Assembly: GCA_036768485.1 (NCBI GenBank) | Contig: JAVLUZ010000142.1 | Span: 20,798,290-20,862,289 of the forward strand | DNA: 64,000 nt | Direction of reading: 5' to 3' | Origin: Mermis nigrescens | Lineage: Eukaryota; Nematoda; Enoplea; Mermithida; Mermithidae | Shown: in pieces, positions 22,831-34,600 of the stretch | Numbering within the stretch: position 1 is the first letter of the stretch | How the letters are laid out: every line of letters begins with the position of its first letter | Notes under the pieces: generated by a model | Databases searched by the model: none | Told to the model about the DNA's origin: nothing | The model's input: only the letters and a program-made list of their open reading frames with translations | Program-made: the position numbers and the translations under genes

Positions 22831-23085
22831 AACTTTAAGAAAATGGAAAAGGCGGGATGTTGGTAAATTAGAAGACAAAGTTTTTCGGCAAAAATTCAAA
22901 AACTTCACGCAAATATCAAATGTAAGGAACACTAACGCTTTGATTTGGTAGTAAAATAAATTTGTAGTATAGACTACATATTAACAACAAATGAATAGTG
23001 CAAACTTTACACAACTACTAGGTGTAGAGAATACTAACAGTTTACGGCTTATTAATGTACATGATTACAATAAAGCTGCATATCT

Positions 23086-23727
23086 TTGTCGACTTCTGTG
23101 CACACTTGTCGACTTCTGTGCACACTTCTACTGCAAAATGAGTATCCGCTTAGCTTGATTGATAAGGTCATATCAGACTTTATGACAAAAGTTTATAGTA
23201 AGAGTGATGACATAAAATTCGGGTGTGATAAACTATGCTATTCTCTTGTTTGGCCTTACACTGGTGTGCATGGCTACAATGTACGCAGCAGAATTCTAAA
23301 GGTTATATCTGCATTTTACCCTCAGATTAGAGTAAGGTTTGTTTACAAACCTGTTATGTGTATCAGCCGGTTTTTCAAGAACAAGGATGCTGTACCTGCT
23401 AAGCTACTCTCAAATTTAGTATATAAGTATACGTGTTCTAGCTGTATGGCTAGTTACATCGGTGAAACTCGCCGACATTTTGGGAGTAGAATGGCAGAGC
23501 ATACTGGCATCTCATTTGCTACAGGAAAGCCAATTCAGGGTGATAGTTTATCTGCTATTCACAAACATATCTCAAATAGCAATCATCCAATTACATCAGA
23601 TTGCTTCAAGGTTATCAGTCGAGCATCCAACTCTTTTGATCTTTTAATCAAGGAGTCATTATACATAGCACGTGATCGTCCTATTCTCAACAATAATGTT
23701 TCATCATATCCTTTAAATTTGTTTTAA
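23086..23727 (+). pseudogene. Penelope-like element: C-terminal GIY-YIG endonuclease fragment
   Basis: An open frame of 213 codons encodes the end of a Penelope-like retroelement protein. Residues about 60-100 are the linker after the RT thumb. VYKYTCSSC at about 112-120 gives the GIY-like strand followed by a CxxC zinc-knuckle pair. YIGETRRHFGSRMAEH at about 124-139 holds the YIG motif and catalytic Arg. HKHISNSNHPI and the Glu in LIKESLYI follow. The RT domain is absent, so the copy is 5'-truncated (full proteins exceed 700 residues). The first in-frame ATG is arbitrary. The GIY-YIG nuclease nicks target DNA for reverse transcription. Confidence 0.85.
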
Positions 23728-23879
23728 TTTACCACACTTTTCTTTTTCTTAAAGCTTTATATCTTTTATTATTATCTTTATAATTTAATGGTAGGTTTAA
23801 ACTTTAAGCTCCTCTTAGTTTACAACTCTCGCTTAGCAAGCTCATTTTTCAAAACTATTCCTTCATAATCAGTCAGCTC

Positions 23880-24144
23880 CACACCTGGGCGTGGGGGTTT
23901 GGGGGTATGCACGCCCCCAGAAACCAAAATACCCCCCCCAGAAATCAGAATACCCCCCCAGAATTCAATTTTTGAAAATTTTTTTCGTTTTTTTTCGCAA
24001 TTTTTTGATGCCAATGGATAGTGCTTGATGAGAAACGTCGAAAAATGGTGTTTTTATCGCCATACCACCATTTTTAAGGCCATTTTTCGACCTTCAAAAA
24101 AATCTTGCACCCCCCCCTCAGAATTTTCTTGCTGCCCACGTATG
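23880..24144 (-). mobile_element. hAT MITE, CATACGTGGGCAGC family, 265 bp
   Basis: The plus strand reads CACACCTGGGCGTG at the left and GCTGCCCACGTATG at the right. Perfect 8-bp duplications GTCAGCTC lie at 23872-23879 and 24145-24152. It is inserted at the edge of the Penelope-like remnant within Helitron copy 3. Confidence 0.92.
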
Positions 24145-26303
24145 GTCAGCTCTCCATGTGCAAGATTTTGTGAAACATATTATAAACACGGCTAAGAAGG
24201 ATTTAACTTTAATGCAACCCATTTAAGACAAAATTACATCTCTTCAATGATATAAGGACACTTGAACATAATTTTTAAATCACTTTAGATTACTTTTGAG
24301 GGTAAACAAACTCACTTAATTGATGTCTCACATATGAATCCTTGAAAATTTCTTGACTTCAGTTACAAAGTCTCTGCAAGTCTATCGAATTAAGGTTAAC
24401 ACGTAATGTAAACTTTACACAAACACATAGCGTAAAGAATATTTTAGTCGGATTCGTAATTTTGATATTGCTCCGATATTACTTTCAACATTTATGGAAA
24501 AATGAGTCTCCATAATGTTTTAAAGACAATAAACATTAGGTTTAAACCACTTTGCAATACTGCTGAGTGTAAGCAAGCGCGCCCAATTGACGTATATATT
24601 TCATTCCCTGTAAATTTGTAGATCTCAGGAAAAAATTTCGGTTTTTGCAATGCTCTAGAACAAAGGCTAACATGCAGTGTAAAAAATTACTCGGATATTA
24701 TGATCAACATTCATGAAAAAATTATGTCTCTACAATGGTCTGAGGACATATAAACAATGAGTGTAAACTACTTTACATCACTGTTGGATGTAAACAAACG
24801 CGCCTACGTGACGTCTCACATTTTATCCTTTGAAAACTTCTAGACTCCAGGAAAAAATTAGGTTTCTGGAATGCTCAAAAACGAAGATAAATACATATGT
24901 AGTGTAAACTTCATGTAAACACCTAGTGTAAAGAAGATTTTAGTCAGATTCGTAATTTTGATATTGTTCCGATATTACGATTAATATTTATGAAAAAATT
25001 AAGTCTACATAATGTTCCATGGGCAAACTAACTATTGGTGTAAACTACTTTACAACACCGTAGAGTCTAAACATATGCGCCAGACTGGCATATCAAATTT
25101 GGTTCCTGGTCCATTTCTAGACTTGATAATCGTGTCCCTGACTCATAACCGGAGAAGCAGGCAGAAAAAACAAGGCAGAAACGCATTTTAAACACCAAAT
25201 TTTTGACTTTACACTCGCTAAATATTAATGTATAGACAATTTGCTTTGACATGCACCCGATATAAAGCACTTTATTTTTATTCTATTAGACTTATCCCGA
25301 CTTCTGGACGGAGAAAGTGGCGAACAAAAAACGCAACAAAAACGTATTTTCCATCATTTAGAACACTGTAAACTTTAAAATTCCGTACCGAACTCCCCAT
25401 TGAGTTTAAAGAAATTCGGTTTGGTACAATTTGTGGCTTTTAAATCGTAGTACATTCCTGTATGCCAAAATTCTGTTGCAAAAATTATTTGGTATGATTT
25501 ATCAATCAAACTTCGGAAAAAACGTGTTTTTTCGCCCATTTTTTACCTCTGATTTCGAACTTTACACCCCCATAAATAACTCAATATTGCGTTTTTTTAA
25601 ATGCAGTTTGCTGCGATGTTTAGCCCCTGAGAGGCACTTTATTAATGTTGTCTTCGATTTACACTGACTCATAAGCGGAAAAATTTGGCAGAGAAATCTT
25701 AGTTAAAATCCGTTTTTTTACACCATCCACTAGAGTGTAAACTTTAAACCCCAGGATCTAACTCACCATAGAGCATAGAAGACTTTGCTTATATGAAGAA
25801 TGTAGCCCTTGATCCGCTCAACATTTCTGTCAGAAAACATTTTAAAAAACTCATAACCGGAGTTAGTATCGGACATAGGCAGGTTGAAAACTCGACCAAA
25901 AAGTGCTTTTTCACCCCCAGATTTTCGCACTCTTTACACTGCCGTTCGATAACTAATGCGAATTTCAAAAAACAAAAAAAGCGTCATCTGTAGAATTCAT
26001 CCCTCTATTATCCTATCCTGTTCAATCCTTCGTGTCATCAATACTCAGTTGTCCACATGCCGCAGTAAAAAGGTCCCAAAATTTGTCCTATGTTATAACG
26101 TTACACAAAAACTTTACACCTTCTTTACACAGTCAGTTTTGAGTTTCAAGAAAAACAAAAAACACGGGCAGCGAATTTTTTTATTATCTTTCTTTTAAAA
26201 AAAACCGCACCTTCCAGAAGTGTCCCGTTATAGCTGTAGGGGGTGCACAGGTGTTGGGGGTACCCAAGTATATTATAGGTACGCGCTAACGCGCTACCTA
26301 AGA

Positions 26304-27116
26304 TGAAATTGAACTTACAATAAACATCTTAGGAAATTTCATCCCCTCTTCTCTGAGTTAAAACAATCAATGATTAGCCACAGACTGAACTACATAAATA
26401 AGCCATGTTTCTTTGTTTGATTCGAGTAACCTTACATAAACTTTAGTCTTAGATTCAGTTTTTAATTTTCTAATTAGGTAAATACTAATGAAATGAGTAG
26501 TTTGAAGTTAGCATCACCTTTAACAATTCCGTCCCGATTTTTCGACTTTCCAGACTTTCAGATTGTCTACTCAGTTTTCAATACGACAAATAGTATAAAA
26601 AAGTGTCAATTAGTTGTGAGAAATTTTACAAAGTAGCTATCTATCTACTCATTAACTTTTTGAGTGTAACTTTTTAAGCATAAAAATATTTATGTGTTGC
26701 ATGTAAATTTGGGTATTAATTCCGAGAACACCGCCAGTTAGCTGATATTTTACTTTAGTTAATGTTAATTACCTTTAATTAGTAGGACATTCTTACTTAA
26801 AAAGCCGATCTGAACAACATTAGATCATTTAGGTGCACTTACAGCAATTTGCCAGGTAAATATGAATAAAAATTATAAGTCGCGCGTGAACTTACATATG
26901 TATGTATAATTATCGTCTCGGCTTACAGTCGATGAAAATTGTTAAAATTTATGCACAAAGTTATGTTAAACAGATTATAATAAGTGTACCTACTTACCGA
27001 CTTATAAGAAACTGATGTTCTTTTAGCTCTGCGATTTTGATCTAAATTTGATAATCGCATCGCTTCTTAGTACAACATATGTCGACTCGCAGATGCAGCT
27101 ACTGATTCACTAAGCT
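26304..27116. other. Intergenic, nothing recognised
   Basis: AT-rich DNA between Helitron copy 3 and a row of dispersed repeats. No gene or repeat family recognised. Confidence 0.45.
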
Positions 27117-28300
27117 TGACCATAGATGCACAGCATAGCCGACCTAGTGGGGTCAGTCTGTCTAAGGGATTAGATATTGAGCTTTTTTGTGCCAAAAATT
27201 ACATTATCGCACACTTTCTGGTCAATTTAAAGCACTTTTAGAGAAAATTTTCAATTTTAATCCATTTTAGCCGTCATTTTACCTCATTTAACCGAGAAAA
27301 TTCTCCATTTTTTCATTCCTGGGGTTTAGATTCCCATACTACCACGTGCATGTCTGATCGTGACGTCTTTTCCATCTGGTCAGCGTTTTAAGAAAAATGA
27401 GAAAGAAATAGTAAACGAATTCAGCTCTTACGCTTAATCGCTATCTCAAAAATATCGAAAAACAAGCCAATGATTTGGAACGGCGGGGAATGGGCAAGGC
27501 AGTTTAAATTCATTATCATTCCAGACTGGCTTCTGTCTATTCTTTCGAATCCTAATTTGAGATATTTCTATAGAGTGTTTCCAATTCAATAAGCTGTTAG
27601 TTTACATCGATGCATAGCTCGGCCGAACTGGGGTCAACAGTATAGCTTTTGGGGCCAAAATGACCTCAAAAACTGGTGAATGCACTACAATAGCTTTAAA
27701 ACTACGTTATTACACAGTTTCTGGTCAATTTGCAGCACCTTTGAAAAAATGTTTAAGTTTCATCCATTTCGGCTTTCATTTTGCTTCATTTTCCGGAAAC
27801 ATTTCGCATTTTTCCATTCTGAGGGTCTACACCCACAAACTCCCCACGTGCATGTCGGTCGGTTTCTATCAGTCTTCCAAAACATTTGCATATTTTAACG
27901 AATGCCTTGCTAAGATTTTTCCTACATTTATTTCGCAAAATCATACCTCGGATAAAAGGTAAACAGGTTCTGTTGCAACAATCAACAATTTATCGTCAAG
28001 TCGTTTTTTAGGTTCTAGTTTCAACGTAAGTCACGTGCATAAATTCACAACATCACAGGAATACGGTAAGTAAGCTAAAGAGCTTTTTCTAGCCAAAATG
28101 GTCATAAAAACTGACTTAAAGGTTAAATTGCGTACAAATTATGTTGATTTACAGTCTCTATTCATGTTCAAGCTCTATTAAAGAAAATTTACTGATCTTC
28201 ACTAATTTTGAACTTTCATCTTGCTTTATCTTCCCCAGAAAATTACCCATTTCTCCGTGTTTGACTTCTTGACCTTCGAACTTCCTAGTTGCATGTCTGC
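27117..28300 (+). repeat. Three copies in a row of the CACGTGCATGTCTG repeat family
   Basis: Copies at about 27117-27370, 27600-27870 and 28040-28300 share the landmarks TTTCTGGTCAATTT, GCCTTCATTTTGC-like, TTTTCCATTC and CACGTGCATGTC, all in the same orientation. They stand just downstream of the SGSM3-like stop codon. Confidence 0.65.
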
Positions 28301-28425
28301 GAGCTCTCAATGCACATTAAAATAAATATTGAATTCAGTGTGTAAAGCCTTAATTTAATAATAGCAAGGCAGATTCCAGCTCCGTAAACGGCGACACTAC
28401 ATATGTACCTGTGTATGTACCTATA

Positions 28426-28666
28426 TCACAAATCCCAACTAAATAAATGGTGCTTGACCAGCATATCTCTGACGCCTTCTTTCAGCGGTCTACCAATGCC
28501 TTTGTGAAACTTCTGCGGTAGCTCACAATCGGGAGATAGATTGAAGGCAAATTGCGCTAATAATCGCAATTCGCACTTAATTTGAACCCAAGCAGGACTT
28601 CGAATAAACGACCACGGATGATAGTATTTCTGAACCAAATGATGATTGGAAGAAAGCAATTCCCAC
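28426..28666 (-). CDS. SGSM3: SGSM3-like exon 12: end of RUN domain and stop
   Basis: Acceptor CGTTTTAG/G. It encodes [40 protein letters not shown] and ends [12 protein letters not shown] with TGA. It is separated from exon 11 by the largest intron (7.1 kb), which holds Helitron copy 4 and nested MITEs. Confidence 0.95.
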
Positions 28667-31600
28667 CTAAAACGAAACGAAATACAAATGATCATCCAAT
28701 CCAAAAAATTAGCATACATAGCTGATCATTGGTGTGCAGCATGGCCAGTGGCGGATCTAGGATTTTCCTGAGGGGTTCCCTAACTTTTCCAAAAAACAGT
28801 CAAAAATATAACCAAAAATTTGCCCTTCATGTGCGAGATAGCGTTTTTTCGGCGTTTCGCACTGTCCACTTTAATTCAAAATCGCTTTTGATGAAACATT
28901 TTTTTAGAATTCTTAAATTCTCTAAAATTTTCTGCGAAAAAATCATTATATTTCTTTGACTTTAGCTAAAATCTGGTGCGAAGCGCCAAAAAATTTCTGA
29001 AATTTAGGCTGAAGGTCGTTTAGAAGCTTGATTTACTGCTCGATTTCCTGTATTTGTAGCATTCGACGCCGAAGGTAGACAATTTTTCAAAAGTTGTGCT
29101 CAAAAATAGAAGGAATCTTTGACAAAATAGCTGTTTCGGCTTTTGAAATTGTTTTGGAGGCTATTCCATGAGCAAAAATGGCTTCCAGTTCGCAGAGAAA
29201 GTAAATAAATGTCATTAATAGGTATCCGGAAAAATTTGGGTAATTATAATCACTAACGGCCGAAAATCATTGCAATTTATACATCCATTCTTTATCTCGC
29301 CGAATATTTTTAGCCAATGGGGGGGCGGCCGCCCCCGCAAATCCGCCCCTGAGCATGGCCGATCTGGGGGCTTCAGCCGGTCTGGGGGGTCAAGAATCGA
29401 GATTTTTCGGGCCAAAATGGCCTCAAAAACTAATTTAAGCGCTAAAAAAGCGTAGCACTTTTTGAGAAAATTTTCAATTTTCATAATTTTTTGTTGCCTT
29501 CACTTTGCCTCATTTTTTCGAGAAAATTTCCCATTCGTTCATTCTGGGGGTCCAGATCCTCAGCTCCCCCACATGCATGTTTGGAGCTGACAGCTTCCTT
29601 ATATAAATACAGCACGCAAGATAAAACAATCAAATTAGAGTGAAAGAAATTTAAATAGAATATGCAATAAGGTATATTTTACTAGCAGAGAAAAATGCTC
29701 CGATGGAACAAAAAGGACGAATATACTTGGAATTACGCATCACCAAGGACATAAAAGGAGGGGACAAAGGAAAAGTTACCTATGTATGCCCATGAAAGTT
29801 GTAAGATCTACTAAAAATTAAATACCGCTAAAACGCAAAAACTCAAAGCATATTTTGCTGTCTGCAGAAATGAGTTGCATCTCTGACGTAAAAACAAGTA
29901 ACATGAATAGTTAATTCCTAGAGGAGAAGCGATCACTAATCAAAAAAACGACATAATGTGCTTTGTTACGCTAGTATAATATGCATTGCTATGGGGCGGT
30001 AATTAACTGGGTGGTGTGCTTGTCATAATTCACTTATGAAGCCATTGACGATTGACTAAGTACCTAATTGTTATATAAGTTTGATATTGATATGAAACTT
30101 AATCGCTTATTATAACGCATCAAGGCTTCCTCATAATCTCATTTTCTGAGCCAGTGAACAACGTTTTGTGAAGGCACGCTTTCTTCAGAAGCCGCAGAAT
30201 ATACTTGGATTTTTGCCTTTTTAGCGGAACTCATATTTTTAGTAGATTCATACAACTTCCATAGGCATACATAGGTAACTTTTCCTTAGTCCCCTGCTTT
30301 TATGTCCTTAATGATGCGTAATTCCAAGTATATTCGTTCTTTTTGTCCAATCGGTGCATTTTTCTTTACTAGTACCCTACTTTTAATTAGCATGATTTGA
30401 GTAAATCAGTCATTAAACACATACGGTAACATGCCACAATAATGACACCAGTCCAACAAAGCGCAGAACAATATTGTCATCATCAGCATTATTTTTTTAA
30501 ACAAGACAACCTTACTTTATTTACATGTTAAATGTTTTCAGAGTAAACTTTATGCAACTACTGGGTGTGAAGAACACTTGCACTCAGATTCGTAATCCTG
30601 ACGTTAAGACATTTTGAAAAAAATTAATCTTTTGCAACGCTCCAAAATTAAAGTTAATTTTCAGTGTAAACTTTATAGAGGTACTGGATGCAAAGAAAAC
30701 ATACAGAAAGATTCGTAATCCTGACCTTACGAAACATATTTTGAAAAAAAATCACGTTTTGTAACGCTCTGATAAATAAATTGTAGTGTAAACTTTACAT
30801 AATTACCTAGTGTAAAGAAGATTTAAGTCGATTCATAATTCTGATATTACGATCAACATTTATGAAAAAATTAACTCTCCACAGTAGTCTGAAGACAAAT
30901 AAATTTTATATGTAAATCACTTTACACCAATGTTGAGTGTAAACAAATGCGTCCTACTGACGTATGACGTTTGACCCCTGGTACATTTTTAGAATTGTGA
31001 TCTTGTCCAGACTCTTAACCAGAAAAATTAGCAGAAAGAAGCAAGACAGAAACACGTTTAACACCCCTGATTTTTGACTTTACACATTCCGAAAAAGCTG
31101 AAAATTGATGTTAATAAAAACAATTTGCTGTAAAGCATACCCTTAGAAAGTACTTCATTTTCATTCTATTCGACTTATCCTGACTTTTAACCGGAGAAAG
31201 TGGCAAACAAATAAACGGACAAAAACATATTTCACACCATCCAACACATTGTAAACTTTGAAAATCTGACCTAATTCCCCATTTAGTGTAATGAAATTCG
31301 GTTTGGGCCACTTTGTAGCCTTTAAAATTTAGTACGTTTGTATGTGCGAAACTTCAATTACGCAAAATATTCGAGACATTTATCAACCAAAATAAGGAAA
31401 AACCGTGTTTTTTCGATCATTTCACCTCTGATTTCGAACTTAACACCCCCATTAATAACTCAATATTGCATTTTTCAAACGCGGATTTGCTGCGACGTGT
31501 AGCCCTTATAAGGTAATTTATTTTTGTTTTATTTAATTCAACCCGACTTATAGGCAGAAAAGTTGACAGAGACATCTTAAACAAAATCCAGTTTTTTTAA

Positions 31601-34600
31601 CATCCACTAGAGTGTAAACTTTAAACCCTTCATTTAACTCCGTATTATGTGCACAAAACTTTGCTGATAAGCCGAAAGTAGCCTTCGAGTCGTAGTATAT
31701 TTCTGCTGGAACAAAATTTTTGGACTCATAACCGGAGTTGGCAGACCAAACACAGGCCGAAATGTGTCTTTTCACCCTCAGATGCTTTACACTCTTTACA
31801 CTGCCACTCTAGAAATAAGTCACTTAAAAAATAAAAAAGAGGTTTTGAGCTTAGTCAATTGTCTACATTTTACAAAAAACCAGACCAAGCAGAATGCAAA
31901 ACTGAGTTAGAAAAGTCGTTTGACCGACCAAAATTTAAAAAAACTATATGTTATAACGTTACAGTAAAATTTTACACGTTCTTTATACACTGGGTATGAG
32001 TGTAAAGATACAAAAAATGGCGGCATCGAACTTATTTATTATCTATCGTTAAAAAAACCGCACAATACAGAAGTGTCCCGTTATATCTGTAGGGGGTATT
32101 CACTTTTTAGGGGGTCCAAGTATATTATGGGTACGCGCTAAAGCGCTATCTATGATTTTAACAGCGTATGATAGCTTTGAAATAATAAGTGCGTAAATCG
32201 TGTCATGTTGAGCTCATTTTTGCTCCGAATCGTCGTCTCAGCTTAATATTAATGTCGTAAAATAGAGTAAAAGGTAAAACCGAGCACAAGAGTAAAACGT
32301 CATCATCAAATATGGTCTAAGCTAAGTCACAATTATTTTGTTTTATAAATAATACTACATTCGAATTTTTCTTCAATTAAAATTTTTAGCTTTAAGCCAC
32401 TGTTGCAAGATAAGACGTGCGAAATTCGAGCTAAACCAAAATGTTTCGGATCTTACGTAGAATCCCCCAGCAGTCTCCATATGAGCTACAGTAACCTAAC
32501 TTTACATACATGTATGTATATTGCTCATAGTCAAGCATGACTTTTGCGTAATATATCAAATAGACATGGCATGAGTAATGGATGAGTAATGTTTGGTTAC
32601 TGTAGCTCACGGAAAATCCTTGAGAGGGATTCTATATAAGATCCAATATAGACTGCGCAACACTGTCAATTTCCCCATTTTTCAGCGTCTTTACTTGCAC
32701 ACTTGCTTTTTTCGGGAGACAAATTTGTTCCCTCAATTCCCCATTACGAATATCGAAGTTTTAAATTCATTTTCTATTTTAATCGGAACATTTCGCCTTA
32801 AATATCGCACTTTTCTGATGACAAAAATGTATTTTTGCATTATCAATCAATGCCTGCTTGTCGTCACAATGTACTGATAAACCGACAAAGAGCTAGGAAA
32901 ATTCATAGCGTATGCGTGAAGAATGTCTACACATCCTTGGCCACCGGCTTTCTTGTTTTCGTATAAGTTTGTTTTCTGAACAGCCCAAATTCCAGTATTA
33001 GACATGATGAAAATATATAAAATTTTCTGACACCGCGCATAATTATTTGTTTTTCGTACCTATCGCTTTTATTTGCAATGCCAATTTATACCACATACTT
33101 TTAAATGAGATTAAAATAATATTAAATTTTCTGATTTTCGAAATTTTTTCTTCTTTTATGTGTAAAGCTTACTGAGGAACGCTTAGAAACGCCATTTTTG
33201 CCTTCTATAAGTAGTTGTCGAGATATCCGAAATCATGAAAGGTTTGTACAGCAGTACACTTGTAGGTATGTGGACGACTGAGGAGCACGTAAACAAGGCA
33301 AGCAATTTGTTACAATTTATTAAGAAATAAAGGCGTAGTCAGTGGCGGATCTAGGATTTTCCTAAAGGGGAGCGGTTTCCCAACTCTACCAAAAACGGTC
33401 AAAAATAGGTCCAAAAATTTGCCCTTAACGCGCAAAATAGCGTTTTTTCCGGTGTTTTACATTGAATACTTTTACACAAATTCACTTTTGACGCAATATT
33501 TTTTCTTAAAATTTTAAAATTTTAGACAATTTTGTGCTAAAAAATCATTAAATTTCTTTGACTTTAACAAAAATCTGGCGCAAAGCGCCTAAAAATTTGT
33601 GAAATTAAGGCGGATAAACGTCTAGAAGCATGATTTACTGCTTGATTTCCTGTATTTATAGCATTTGATGCGAAACATCGAAATCTTTAATTGAAAAAAG
33701 AAGAAAACTATGCAAAAATAGCTGTTTCTTCTGTTAAAATTGTTTTGAAACCTACATGAACAGAAAATGGCTTCCAGGCAGTGTTTTTTTATTTGTACAA
33801 GGTCCGTTTGTACATGTACAAAGATGGTCCCTAAAAGTCTTTGTACATTTTGTACATACAAATTTTCGGGTACTATGATATAGTACGGTAGCGACTTTAG
33901 TATGGTAAAAACAGAGTTGTTCGATCTTTAGTTGTGTATTTTGGCTAATTCCTAGTTTTATGAAAGCAAAAATCATTAAGAATCGTCTTAAAACGGCGCA
34001 GAAAAATTTGAAATTTTTCCTTTCGAAATGCGATTTCTGCTATCATAAAGATATATAGGAGACACAATTACTCATTTCGACGCGGAGCGGAAAATTTTTT
34101 TTGCGAATTTCAGACCTTTTTTCGCAGTTTTGTCTTCCCAAAAATCTTTGTAAATGTACAAAGACGGTCCCGAAAAGTCTTTGTACACCGGGAAAAATCT
34201 TTGCCGAATACAAAAAAAAACCGTGCTTCCAGGTTGACAAGAAAGTAAATAAATGTTATTAATAGGTATCATCCGGCGCGTAGCGCCGGAAAAATTTGAG
34301 AAATTATGGTCACTGACGGCCAAAAATCATTGTGAATTGCATATCCATTCTTCATCTGGCCAAATATTTTTGGCAAAAATTAAATTCGCCCCTGGGCGTA
34401 GTTCAACTTCCTCGCATGCTCCAGTTCTTTGCATGTCCCATGTCCTCGCACGTTTCAGGTTTTCGCAAAGTGACGTAATATAGAAATAAATCGAGACAGA
34501 AAATCTGACTTCTCTGAAAGTCCTACTTCCTCGAATGTTCCACCTCATCGCAAGTCCCACTTCTTCAAAGAATAACATAAAAGAGAAAAAGTTGTCTTAA

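Larger units (their letters stand above)
21428..26303 (-). mobile_element. Helitron-like element, copy 3, intergenic, with nested insertions
   Basis: In minus orientation the 5' end is TCTTAGGTAGCGC at 26303 (preceded by A). The 3' end is near 21428, where CTAG has become CTAT. The foldback module is 21428-22192. Non-Helitron sequence interrupts the body at about 22340-22890 and 23045-23870 (Penelope-like pieces, palindromic tandem repeat), and a hAT MITE lies at 23880-24144. The stretch 24780-26280 is nearly identical to 40220-41750 of copy 5, so these two are close relatives. Confidence 0.8.
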
